Shown here: piece after piece, positions 37,001 to 62,590 of the stretch
Numbering within the stretch: the stretch's first letter is position 1
How the letters are laid out: each line of letters opens with the position of its first letter
NCBI RefSeq assembly: GCF_964340395.1
Contig: NC_135549.1
Span: forward strand, 22,322,342-22,386,341
Reading direction: 5' to 3'
Length of the DNA: 64,000 nucleotides
DNA from: Glandiceps talaboti
Lineage: Eukaryota; Hemichordata; Enteropneusta; Spengelidae
Program-made: the position numbers and the translations under genes
Notes under the pieces: generated by a model
What the model was told of the DNA's origin: nothing
Databases searched by the model: none
What the model saw: the letters and a program-made list of their open reading frames with translations, nothing else

Positions 37001-39643
37001 CAAGTACTTTGGAGCAGCCAGAGATTTACCAGGTGTTAGAGAACTTTTTGAACAAGAACGTAAGTCAGATTTACCAGGTGTTAGAGAACTTTTTCTTTTA
37101 AATGTGTCAGAGAACTTTTTGAACAAGAATGTAAGTGAGATTTAACTGGTGTTAAAGAACATTTTGAACAAGAATGTAAGAGAAACTGAAATAGTGCATT
37201 CACATTTGGAAGAGTATCATATCCTCCAACTCTCAAAAAAGACATCATTTTTTCAAATGCTTCCAGCAGATGTTGTAGTTATTAAATTATTTAAGATGCT
37301 TAAACTATTCAGAAGGTGTTTGTTCCTTAAACATCCTTTGATGTGTATTTGTTATCATTTTCAACAGCTCCAGCCCCTCCAAGGAAAACAAGAGGAGAAT
37401 TGATGAAGAATATTGATGCAGATTACTATGGTTACAGGGATGAAGATGATGGCGTTTTAGTACCACTGGAATTAGATTATGAGAAACAATGTAAGTAACG
37501 CCGTTTACAGGATGTACCCACATTGTAAGAATTCAAAACCAACATGAATTCACATCCGGAGTAATAAAATTGTCCTCTGTGTATATGACCATAACATGTG
37601 TACAAAGACAAGAATACTAGTGATTAATAATAATGATAATAATAATAATAATGATAAAGCAAATTTATAATGTGCCTGTCCTCCATTGGGGGAAGGGGGG
37701 CGGGAGGGGGGTATGAAATGACATGACACATGTTAGGATTTTTTCCATATGAATAGTATGCTTTATCTTTTAAAATGGACACCTACAAGAATATCTTTTA
37801 GGTTCAGAAATAACATCATCAAATGAAATGTGGGACTCATTGTATTTGTGCTAAATTACGCCATCTTTTGTTTTGAAAGAGTGGTTATCTTAAAGTAAGA
37901 TGATCTTGTTGTTATTGCTGTTTGCAAAGTATGAATTGAAATAAGTTTGTCTCTGATCTGATAAGTCACATGTTGCCTGTCTTAACAGTAATTGCAGAAA
38001 GAGTAGCAGAGTGGAAAGAACACAAAGAGGCGGCGTTGTCAGGGGATACAATATCAAAAGATGAAGAAGACGAGGAAGAAGACATTTATGCAGTAGAACC
38101 AGAGTATGATGTAAGTATATTTATACTGGTATTTAGATTGCTATGTCTGGGTTGCTAGTCAGTAACATGTGCACTATCAATTGTTCTGGACTCGTGTTAT
38201 TAAAACCTATCCACTCACAATATTATCAACATCCAATATCCAGTATCCAATATCTGTAGTAGTTATACATTAGATTATTAAGTCATCAATAAAACATAAC
38301 CTAAAGTCACAGAATAGTAACTCTGATGGTGAAACAAAAACTACTGTCAATGTTAGATTGCTTATTATAGGTCCTATGTATTGTCATTTGGAGTCATGAT
38401 GGTCAAATGGGTAGAGTGGCTGGCTTGGAATCTGCAGGTTGCAGGATCGAGCTCCATCTCTGCTATTTGTTTCTGAATTGCTAAAGTCCTTGGGCAAGAT
38501 TTGAACCACGATTGTGCTCCAGCCAACCCAGCTGTATAATTGGGAACCTGATAGGATAGAGGTTGTAATGTGAATGCTTTAATCATAAGTGCTTTTGGAG
38601 GTTAAATGAACTGTATGCTTCGTAGGGAGTTGAAGTATAATGGGCTGTTTTGCCATTATAGATCCATGCCTGATGCATTATAAAAACACATTGCATTTAA
38701 TTTATGATTATTATTATAATTTATTGCAGTCTGACGATGAAGGTAGAGAAAGAATGGAGACTGAGGAAGGTCAACCCAGATATGTAGCTCATGTACCCGT
38801 CCCAACACAACAAGAGGTAAGTATGGTATATGTATCTAACACACTGTGTAACTCGTGTACCCGTCCCATCACAACAAGAGGTAAGTATGGGATATGTATC
38901 TAACACAAAGTGTAACACATTTACCCGTCCCAACACAACAAGAGGTAAGAATGGTAGATGTGTCTAATACACTGTGTAACTCGTGTACCCGTCCCAACAC
39001 AACAAGAGGTAAGAAGGGTATATGTGTCTAATACACTGTGTAACTCGTGTACCCGTCCCAACACAACAAGAGGTAAGAAGGGTATATGTGTCTAATTCAC
39101 TGTGTAACTCATGTACCCGTCCCAACACAACAAGAGGTAAGAATGGTATATGTATCTAATACACTGTGTAACTCGTGTACCCGTCCTATCACAACAAGAG
39201 GTAAGAAGGGTAGATGTGTCTGTTACAGCATGTGTGCATAGTCAGGTATTGAAACAACATTTCTTCTATCATTGTATCTTTTTTTTAAATCATTAATGAT
39301 GACCTGTTTATTTGCATTCAATGAAAAGCATTTTTTTCATAATAAAATACTTCCTATGTTGAACTAGGAGGGAAGTATGCATGCAATAATAGCGTTTCTG
39401 TAAGCAACTTGGCACAGGAGTTTTCATTTGGATGTGTTTTGACATGTATTTATATATCATATTATTAATGTAGAGCATGGTGCTTGTTGCGTTTCGATCG
39501 TCTCTGTTTAAATGATCTGTTCTTTCATTCCACAGGTTGAAGAAGCTTTACTTAGGAGGAAAAAGATGGAACTATTAGGAAAATATGCCAGTGAAAGTTT
39601 GATGCAACAAAGTGATGAAGCCAAGACGTTAATGGGACTTTGA
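34071..39643 (+). CDS. ISY1: ISY1, pre-mRNA splicing factor (complete, 9 exons)
   Basis: ISY1 is a component of the activated spliceosome (NineTeen-related/step I factor) and acts in the nucleus. Exons are 34071-34073, 34529-34551, 35371-35531, 35959-36071, 36942-37059, 37368-37490, 37989-38110, 38730-38816 and 39536-39643. They sum to 858 nt, 285 aa, the same length as the human protein as I recall it, and all phases fit. Conserved stretches are MARNAEKAM, YLASECEDLHKAEKWRRQII, LGEFKIRDLNDEINKLLREK, LGGPDYTKIGPKMLDHEG, GYKYFGAARDLPGVRELFE, PPRKTRGELM, an acidic run (KDEEDEEED), YVAHVPVPTQQEVEEALL and RRKKMELLGKYASESL. Exon 1 codes only Met and exon 2 is a 23-nt microexon. The ends of exons 5 and 8 are tandemly duplicated with their donors into the following introns. 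The final AATAAA is at 40557. Confidence 0.97.
36301..36345. repeat. Short hairpin-forming inverted repeat in ISY1 intron 4
   Basis: TAGATCCTCCACCAA and TTGGTGGAGGGTCTA form 15-bp arms with one mismatch around a 15-base loop. A direct GGAGGGTCTATG repeat overlaps it. Confidence 0.7.
37020..37184 (+). repeat. Triplicated ISY1 exon 5 end with splice donor
   Basis: The exon end (AGATTTACCAGGTGTTAGAG...GAACAAGAAC) and its donor GTAAGT at 37060 are followed by two copies whose donors lie at 37131 (GTAAGT) and 37176 (GTAAGA). Spacings are 71 and 45 bp. The middle copy also has an internal repeat of AGAGAACTTTTT. The extra donors would add lengths that shift the frame relative to exon 6. Confidence 0.9.
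38395..38645 (+). mobile_element. tRNA-derived SINE
   Basis: The head (TGGTCAAATGGGTAGAGTGG, then GGATCGAGCTCC) resembles pol III A and B boxes of a tRNA-derived SINE. The body continues with TTTGAACCACGATTGTGCTC and CAACCCAGCTGTATAATTGG and ends near GGGAGTTGAAGTATAATGGG. The body matches the tandem array at 13270-13990. It sits in ISY1 intron 7, 85 bp before exon 8. Target duplications were not resolved. Confidence 0.65.
38780..39210 (+). repeat. 64-bp minisatellite carrying ISY1 exon 8 end and splice donor (7 donors)
   Basis: The unit contains ACCCGTCCCAACACAACAAGAG, the exon 8 end coding PVPTQQE, then GTAAGTATGGTATATGTATCT and ACACTGTGTAACTCGTGT. GT donors occur exactly 64 bp apart at 38817, 38881, 38945, 39009, 39073, 39137 and 39201, all with GTAAG. 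Only the first preserves the frame into exon 9 as a normal ISY1. Reading on from exon 8 meets a stop at 38901-38903. Confidence 0.95.
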
Positions 39644-40556
39644 ACTTTTCAAATCATCAGTGATCCAGTATATGTATATACATTATATTAATTTGTATAT
39701 CTATATATTGGTATACACTGTGATGTTTAAGATCAGGACAACAACACATACTGCTTCCTTTCTGGATAAATTTGCATCAGAGAGCTATGTGCTGTTTCTT
39801 TGCAGCCAACACTGGTATAAAGTGTAGAAGAAACAGGCACATTGCGTGGGACATTTGTTGTGAATATTATTTTAGGAGATTGTACTACATTTGTATATTA
39901 TTAATATTATACACAGAGGAAGAAGTTATTTCTTAAATGTCTATGTTTCAAAACCAGAAATGACAGAAGCAAAGAAAGGAAAGGCAAGGAAATATTACAG
40001 TTGTAAGAATTGGTTGAGAAGCATGTAGTATTGTATGATCTGTGACAATTTATGTTTGTCATCGTTATGGAGAGATTTCATAGTTACCACAGGGTTCTCT
40101 CGTGAAAACTGTCAGCGGTCTTCGAAAATAATGACCGGATTTCTAGAAACGCAACAAATTTGTAAGGCTAGAATCCATTCGTACACTAGCCTATAGTTGT
40201 ATTGAGAGCTAAAGTATCGCAGCTGTTTGATTAGCAAAGAATGTTATCAGAACTATGTATCTGGACTTTTCTGTTCACTGCCAAGGAACAAATGCCTTTT
40301 CCAGAACTAAGTTGGAATACTTTTCTACAGAAATTTGTGAATATTATTATTTTTTTTTTTAAAGTGTAACTGAACAGTCAGTATTATTGATAATGAGTAT
40401 GTTGGCAGATACAGAATTAGTTTTGATGAAAATAAGATGACAAAATCCAAATTGAAGAAAGGACAAGACTTTGTTCAATCAAGTCTTGGATAGATAAATA
40501 CAAATCTTTTTAAAGGAAAGAATTTTTTTTACAGTTTTTCTCAAAGAACAAGAAAT

Positions 40557-40562
40557 AATAAA
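40557..40562 (+). terminator. ISY1: Candidate polyadenylation signal of ISY1
   Basis: AATAAA lies about 915 bp after the ISY1 stop codon. Nearer variants exist, so the 3' end is not certain. Confidence 0.45.
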
Positions 40563-40717
40563 CTCTGAAGGTTTGGATAGACACACTAGTCTGCCAAGGA
40601 GTGTACAGTTTTTCTCAAGTACATGTACTTATATACTAGTCTTCCTTGTAATTTGTTATTTCCACCAAGTGGGTGTTGGACGGCTGTTGTGTGTTCACCC
40701 CATTTGTATGTTTGTTT

Positions 40718-40769
40718 GTCTGTATGTATGTATGTACCGTATGTATGTATGTATGTATGTATGTATGTA

Positions 40770-40826
<57 letters not shown>

Positions 40827-40858
40827 ATGTATGTATGTATGTATGTATGTATGTATGT
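40718..40858. repeat. (ATGT)n-(TG)n-(ATGT)n microsatellite
   Basis: An ATGT/GTAT tetranucleotide tract is interrupted by about 35 bp of (TG)n. Frames reading YVCM are artefacts. Confidence 0.95.
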
Positions 40859-41128
40859 CTTCTACATTTGTGGAATCTTTGGCTGATGTTTCAAAACACT
40901 CCAACATGGCATGGTGTGTTGCTAATGCTCTGGCATCACTGAAATGTACTTCTCGAAGTTCTGTTAAATCACTTTTATTACCTGGAATTATGGAATAGAT
41001 AGAAGACTTTTTGTAAGCATTAATTTTAGAATCACGAGTGAATCAAATAATCTAGAAAGTATTATTCATTTCTAGGTTTGTACAGCGCATTCATGGATGG
41101 ATGGACGAATGAACAGAAGAGTGGGTTG

Positions 41129-41139
41129 ATGTATGTATG

Positions 41140-41170
<31 letters not shown>

Positions 41171-41342
41171 GTATGTATGTATGTATGTATGTATGTATGT
41201 ATGTATGTATGTATGTATGTATGTATGTATGTATGTATGTATGTATGTATGTATGTATGTATGTATGTATGTATGTATGTATGTATGTATGTATGTATGT
41301 ATGTATGTATGTATGTACGTACGTATGTCTGTCTGTCTGTCT
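41129..41342. repeat. (ATGT)n microsatellite ending in (CTGT)n
   Basis: About 200 bp of nearly perfect ATGT repeats are followed by four CTGT units. The long minus-strand frame of repeated YIHT is a product of the repeat. Confidence 0.95.
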
Positions 41343-44014
41343 GATAGCAGCATATATTTAAAAAATCGTGGATGGATTTAGAGGAATATTTGTTTAAAAA
41401 TTGCCTATCAGTCATGGACCAATTGATTAGATCTTTGTGGAAATCCAGTGCAGGATCTGAATCTTGGATGCTATGACATTCCTAGCATTACACTCTGGAA
41501 TGCCTTTTCTGGGTTTTTGAATAGTCTAACTGGTTTTTTAGTAGAAGTACCAAGTGTTGGTGGAAGTATGTGTTCTACACAATGCCCCCTTACATGTATT
41601 GTATTATGAAGGTCACTGAATAAACAACCTTAAAGAAAACCTTGATCCATTGAAGTACCTGTATATGTGCAGTTCACGGTAGTTTATATAAAACTTTTAA
41701 AAAAAGGTTACCTTCCGATTGTACAAGTTTGGACAAATTTATATCTGTGTTCACATGAATTGGACTCTCCTGAAACTAGCCTGAATTGTTAAATATTTGA
41801 GTGTGTTTGACTCCCAGTCTTGTAATGTTCAACTAGTAAATCTAAGGCCACCCCACCCTATAGGCAGTGAACTAATGTAATGCCACAGGTAGGAGGCCTT
41901 AGTGTAAATGATTTTATTATCAAATCATAATTTAGTGTATGTGATTTTTTAATATGATGTCCATTTAAAATGTCTTTGCTATGATCTCCTAATTCAGGAG
42001 AAAATTCTGGTACTCATTATTTCTAGTTCCAAGAAGTTTGTCCTCAGTATGTAATGTAAACTGTACAACCTTTTCATCCATGAGTTGTGTAATTTTTTTT
42101 TTGCCATACATTTCATAGAATGTTAGCAAAACTTACAAAAGGGGAATTGATGAAGTATAAACAAGACATTTTGACTTTTGTATGTAATCTATAACATCAA
42201 AAAGCATTTCCAGTAAGATTTCCTTGGGGTCCCCACACCTTTGAAATCATAAGATCATGACTCAAATTGAAACAAACCAAATACAAGCACAAACTTTTAC
42301 ATTTAAGGTGAGATAGGTTTATGTGGGTTTTTTTGTAGAAAAATAATATTATGTTTGGCAATTATCTATCTTCAATAACAGGTGAGGTGGCCTACAGGAA
42401 ATCTTTTCCACATTTTCTTGTACTACTGTATCACTTTGTATTTTAGTTGTGACATTGTTCCTATGATGTCATAACCTTTTGATCTTCACATTTATTTTGT
42501 AAATATTGCAGATATTAATTTTGATATTTTGAATTATCAGTAATAGTAGTAGAAGTGAGAAAAGAAGCTTCATGGGCATATATTTTTTTGGACATCAGAT
42601 TTTCATGATAGAATTAAGTCTATGCATTTCAACTATTTGATTAAAATCTAATGTAGGAATATGGCTAGATTCCTTTATATCCTTTGTGTACTGTCGTGTG
42701 TTTTTTATTTTGTTGTTGTGGGAGTGATCACCTGTAGGTAGAGGAGATAGCGCCCTCAAAGGCAAATAAAATGCATATGACAATATACCAAGAAAATACA
42801 GGAATCAAGGCATATGCCTGCAGTAGATTTTAATATGATTTTATATTTTACATGCACTTACCTAATCCTGTACATTGATTGATATGGAAGTAGATTATAA
42901 AAATTGTATGGAAACAAAGTGTGGTCACTGTTCCTTTGTTTGTGATAGCGAATCTGAATCTTATAACAAGTATAACGCTAACTACCGTCATCAAGTAATC
43001 ACTGAAACTTACAACTTTGTCATCAGCTTTACAAAAAAGCTTCACTGTTATCAGATACTGGACAAGCCTCAAGTCACAAAACTTTAGTCTCAGTTTATCA
43101 GCTGAACCTAAATCTACACTGTTATCAGGTGAGAAGTCATAGAATGACAGGCTACAGTTATCAGCTGCTCTCATTTCAGCAATGTGATCATTTCAGCGAA
43201 CAGCAGAATTGTTGAGACATCAGTCCAAATAGCCAAGAATACATGTAAACAGTTTTCACACTGGTTCATAACAATGCAAAGGATGGTGTCAAATTTTATC
43301 TTAAAAAGGATTGACTCTGTCTGTACACCATGACGAGCGCCCTCACACATCGGTCAACCCCTCCCACGACGTATCTTGCAGTCTATGTTATGATAGGTTG
43401 TAAGTATTAAGAAAAGTTACTTACATAGAATCTTATTGACTGCACATAATTAACACACTTAGATCATTCCAAAATAGAGGGTATAGGACTTTAGTGCACA
43501 CATCTTGTTGGGATAGCAAAATTCCATGTCCACTCTTGTCTATGATTTTCTACCAAAGAAGACATGGATCACTCTGGCACTGGTTCACTGACCTGTTTGT
43601 TTTTGATTTTCAACATGGTGTGAATTGATAAAAGTTTTAGATTAGATTATAGATGAAGCGCCCTTGTCCACATTTCAGTAATATTTAAATTAGTTTATGA
43701 TGTACCAATTCTATCTCAAATTTTATAAATAGAAATTACAGAGATTGTCATGGTGTATTTGTAGAATCTCAAAACTAAACCCAAACCCTGTTCTACTATT
43801 TAGTGCTACAACCATGTTGTACAGCTATACATTGAGAACTACTATGGAAGTGTATGACTACATCATATTTTGAGAATGAATGTTCATGAACTCTGGGTTC
43901 ATACTTTATAGTACAAATGAAAATTTCTACTCACAGAGTCAAAATATTCTTGGAAGTGAATCTCAAATTTTCACTGACATCTCATCAGCATTGTCAGGGA
44001 TGTACTACAATACA

Positions 44015-44446
<432 letters not shown>

Positions 44447-44570
44447 CTTGATCAGTATATTTCAACTAAAGGTGGCCAAATTTGTCAGCTGAAACTTTTT
44501 AAATACTTTTTTCTCTTCAACTATATCATTGAAAAATATTCCAATGCGATTAATTTTTTATTATTATTTA

Positions 44571-44694
44571 GAACCGCTTGACTTGTATGACCTTGAATAT
44601 TGTAAACAAATTTTAGATAGAGCACGTGAGGTGGAACATGTCACGTGGACCCCATTCAGTGTGTCAGACGTTGCATCTGCATTGCATTGCACTG
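44571..44694 (+). other. Weak exon-like open frame upstream of HDHD5
   Basis: The segment follows an acceptor-like TTATTATTTAG and reads EPLDLYDLEYCKQILDRARE before reaching a possible donor (ACTG|GTATTG). The amino-acid composition is protein-like, but I recognise no family, and the segment overlaps the E-box-rich upstream region of HDHD5. It could be an exon of an unseen gene, a relic, or chance. Confidence 0.15.
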
Positions 44695-44897
44695 GTATTG
44701 TTTACATGTATTTCCCTTCATCCAGACGGTCTTTGCTTTTGTATTTAATGTTAATTCTGAAGGGTGATGTGACGTCACTGTAGCAGTACGCGGAGCAGAT
44801 GTATCACGTGGTTACAAAAAGCACTCTGATTGGTCACGCCCACTTCTAGAATATTATACCGGCGGTGTGTGTCACGTAACACATAACGAAACTTGAA
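44623..44897 (+). promoter_or_regulatory. HDHD5: HDHD5 upstream region with E-boxes, CRE and CCAAT box
   Basis: Within 275 bp above the start codon lie three CACGTG E-boxes (44623, 44642 and 44805), a full CRE TGACGTCA (44770-44777), a reversed CCAAT box ATTGG (44829-44833) followed by CACGCCCAC, and TCACGTAA close to the ATG. No TATA box is obvious. The motif set suggests control by bHLH-zip and CREB/ATF-type factors, by inference only. Confidence 0.55.
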
Positions 44898-59138
<14,241 letters not shown>

Positions 59139-59284
59139 GGAATGCTATAGTTGGCATTAGGTGGTCAGATAGCAATAGTTCTGTTGCCATGTAGTTTTAA
59201 GATGTATTGCGTGTCTCCCTGCCCCCTGACAACATGTATTTTGTGCATGTTTTGTGCTAGACTGACATATTCATTGTTATTTGC

Positions 59285-59605
59285 ATTCACATTTGTGTTC
59301 ACATTACAGTCACGTACACTTTGTGTCCACATTGCGGTCGCGTATGCTTTGTGTCCACATTACAGTCATGTATGCTTTGTGTCCACATAACAGTCACATA
59401 CACTTTGTGTTCACATTACAGTCGCGTACACTTTGTGTCCACATTGCAGTGGCGTACGCTTTGTGTCCACATTGCAGTGGCGTACGCTTTGTGTCCACAT
59501 TGCAGTGGCGTACGCTTTGTGTCCACATTATACTCGCGTGCGCTTTGTGTCCACATTGTTGTCACTTATGCTGAAATGTGTCCACGTTGTTGCTGCTTAC
59601 GCTTT
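59285..59605 (+). repeat. 30-bp minisatellite in HDHD5 3' UTR
   Basis: About ten copies of CTTTGTGTCCACATTGCAGT plus GGCGTACG-type sequence. The period is 30, a multiple of three, so open frames of a 10-residue repeat appear in all three plus-strand frames; these are artefacts. The array starts about 150 bp after the stop codon and ends before the AATAAA at 59639, so it should be transcribed. Confidence 0.9.
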
Positions 59606-59638
59606 GTGTAAGCAACAGTGATGTGGAGTGCCAACAAC

Positions 59639-59644
59639 AATAAA
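59639..59644 (+). terminator. HDHD5: Polyadenylation signal of HDHD5
   Basis: AATAAA lies about 500 bp after the HDHD5 stop and directly beyond the 30-bp minisatellite. Confidence 0.6.
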
Positions 59645-60904
59645 TAGTTCAGTCTAGTTTTGTGTATACTACGGGGGTGGAGGTGGGGGTGGGGGATCAT
59701 TGTCATTTGTCTACCCCAGTTCTATGTAGAAAAAATGCTTCATTGATGGCATTTAGTTATTCTTCCATGAAACACCACATACTTTAAAGGCCAGTATGTC
59801 TTTCCATAATTTAAAAATGAATATTATATTTCAAACGTAATCAATGATGAAGGGAGCCACAGTGTAACCACAGAAATGATGCCCAATCACGCTATGCATC
59901 TTTGAACTGAAAAGTCAACTATAGTGCTAACGAGTAATGTATTCTCCTCAGAAATCAATGATAGAGAAGTAGGACTTTTAAGTTAAGAAAAAAAACATGT
60001 GCTGTCATTTTTATTTGCTCCTTTTTGGTTTGAAGAAACCACAGGGCATTATCACACTATGCTATGATTGCCTTGAGTGAACCCTGGTTAAGTACTGTAA
60101 CAGGGTTATTTTAGACATGGGTGTACATATACAGCCTAGAGATTTCTCGTTGGTTATCAATTCCAATGCCTAGAGTTACATCTTTTTCTGGCACAGTTTT
60201 CTGTGTGATTTTCTGTTGTAAACATTACTACAGCCATTTTAAATATTTTCAGGAGGGGGGGGGGGGGTGTAGTATATTGCATAAAAAAGGGTCATTCCAC
60301 CTGCAGTGAGGGTCATTTGAAAGCCAATGATAAGTCTCTAGGCTAGTGTATGTGTGGATGGGTACCTGTTGTCATTTCAGATACACAAGGCACAAAAAAA
60401 ATAGAATCATAGATTTAAATTCAGAACATAATATTTATTTCTATTACTAAATTATGAGTAAATGTGAACAGGTGTATCTATACACTTTATGTGAAGAGAT
60501 GCAATTTCTGTGTAATTTCTGATTTTAGAGAGAGGGTGGGTGGGTGTGGGGAGGGGTCATACTTACAAGGAGACATTGGGATTCCTTTCCTTTAATTGGA
60601 TGCAAATATAATATTTTGTTTCAAAGAATGATGAAAAGGTGATATGATTTGGTTCAAGTTGTGGGGATTATGTCATAATGTGTGGATTTTATAAAAATAG
60701 AAATGACATTCTGGGTGGAAGTTTGGCTCTTCAATATGAACAATTATGTTATGTAACTTCAAAACAAGTGTAACCTTACACTTTTGGCTGCAATATCTTG
60801 GAAATCTAATGTCTTAATTCCTCTGACTTTGTAAACCAATTTCGTTTCCTTGGTCTGATGCTGATCAGACTAGGCATTAAATATGATTGCATATCACTTT
60901 CATG

Positions 60905-61070
60905 CAGGTCAGGAGCCTCACTTTCAGTATGAGGAGCCTGACTTTCATGTTTGTGAGGAGCCTCACTTTCAGTATGTCAGGAGCCTCACTTTCAGTATGT
61001 CAGGAGCCTCACTTTCATGTATGTCAGGAGTCTCACTTTCATGTATGACAAGAGCCTCACTATCATACCA
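60905..61070 (+). repeat. Short minisatellite (GAGCCTCACTTTCA unit)
   Basis: About seven imperfect units of 23-28 bp, each AGGAGCCTCACTTTCAGTAT or ending CATGTATGTC. Confidence 0.85.
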
Positions 61071-62213
61071 TGACACCGTGAATAAAAAAGTTTGTGATCA
61101 ATGAGGTAGACTGCCTATGGTGCTGGATCTATAACTGCATTAGCTCTCATAATATACTACATAATTATACTACATGAGTTAGCCTAGTTACAGATCAGTG
61201 CTGTGGGCGGGCTAGCTAACGGATCGCAAACAGTTTTTATATTGAACTCACCCCATGTCACATAATGACATTACTATCATAGCAAAAGTTGGGTTGTTAT
61301 TCTATGAGACAACCAATTGCACAATATCCTGTCAACCAATTATGTAGAGTAATCTGAAATATCTCCCCCAAGGTACGTGCAAATACTAACAGTAGGATAT
61401 TTTTAACGTTATTCGATTATCTGCACTTTGACCTCTGTTTGTTAGAGGATGAAATATCACTTTTAGTTTTAAAATATGCATAAATTAATATTTATAAGAT
61501 TACCACAAAGATTTTATGTTGAGGTGTAAACAATAGCAATAATTTAATCTGCAACAAAAAAAAAAGTGGAAGAAAATGATCTCAAGAAATCAGGTTGTAA
61601 AATTAAAAGTTTTTAACATTCCAAGATTTATGAAAATCTGTACTTTAACTATTAACAGGTTTCACTTTTTTGTTTTTGAATTTGTGACAAATTTACTTTC
61701 AGTCATAAAGTGCAAATGGTGATTTAAAGTTTCAGTTCTTTGTTTTTACCTCAATTTGTGTTGTGCCTGGATGATTTACAGTGTCAGAGTTTGATTGGTT
61801 GTATGACTGTGAATATCACTGTGATGAGCTGTGATTGGCTTTCACCTTTTTCTATTTGAATATTTCCCATAATTCCTTGTATATTAAAAGGTCAAAGGTT
61901 ACAAAGCAAATTAATTAATTCAGCTGGACTTGTGAGATTAAGAGTGATAATAGCACTTTTTATGTATGTTATTTATTTTTTTAATTTATGTTTTTATTTT
62001 AATTTAATATTGAGTAATGTATAAACACAAGGAATTATGTGAAATATCAAAGATAGCAGCAGCTGAGTGAACAATTGTACAGATTATATATTGTGACACC
62101 AATAGTCTATTTTTTAGATTGTAAATGAAAGAACAATAGATATAGCCAGCTGTGCTGAGTGTTACTACAGTGTTGTTCTCTCACAGTACAACACTGTTGC
62201 GTTACACTCACCA

Positions 62214-62590
62214 TACCAGTATATAGGTAGTCTGTTTACTGCGCTGTCGAGATACATCGTTAGTTGGTCGTACCTCCTAGCCCTCGTATTCTCTGCTTTA
62301 TCGTGATTACATTGTCAAGGCTGATAATAACGAATTGAAAATTTTCACCTAACAGCATGATCGATCACAGTGTGTAGTTCCTTTAACCATGAAAACCAGT
62401 CAAACTATCCTTATTCAAATGAGTCAGTAACTAAATACACTCATTACACTACAGACGGCAAACCATGCAGTGGACATTTCATGTAAATTTAACCCTGGGG
62501 GTGCTCAAGACAAATGGAGAAGAATACAAGGGCTAGGAGGTACGACCAGCTAAAGATATATATCTTGACAGTGTAGTAAACAGGCTGGTA
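62214..62590. mobile_element. Foldback element with about 75-bp arms
   Basis: The left arm (TACCAG ... GTCTGTTTACTGCGCTGTCG ... GGTCGTACCTCCTAGCCCTC) and the right arm (GGGCTAGGAGGTACGACCAG ... TGACAGTGTAGTAAACAGGC TGGTA) are inverted with good identity over about 75 bp. They enclose about 220 bp. No coding frame or target duplication was identified. Confidence 0.7.

Noticed and set aside
38780-39210. CRISPR array (regular 64-bp repeats)
   Set aside because: Repeat and spacer are not separable: the whole 64-bp unit repeats and includes coding sequence of a eukaryotic exon. No cas genes exist.
41062-41415. Long open frames of repeated Tyr-Ile-His-Thr or Tyr-Val-Cys-Met
   Set aside because: They are translations of the (ATGT)n microsatellite in several frames and have no protein context.
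59281-59621. Open frames with a 10-residue repeat in all three plus-strand frames
   Set aside because: The 30-bp minisatellite in the HDHD5 3' UTR has a period divisible by three, so open frames are expected. No evidence of translation.
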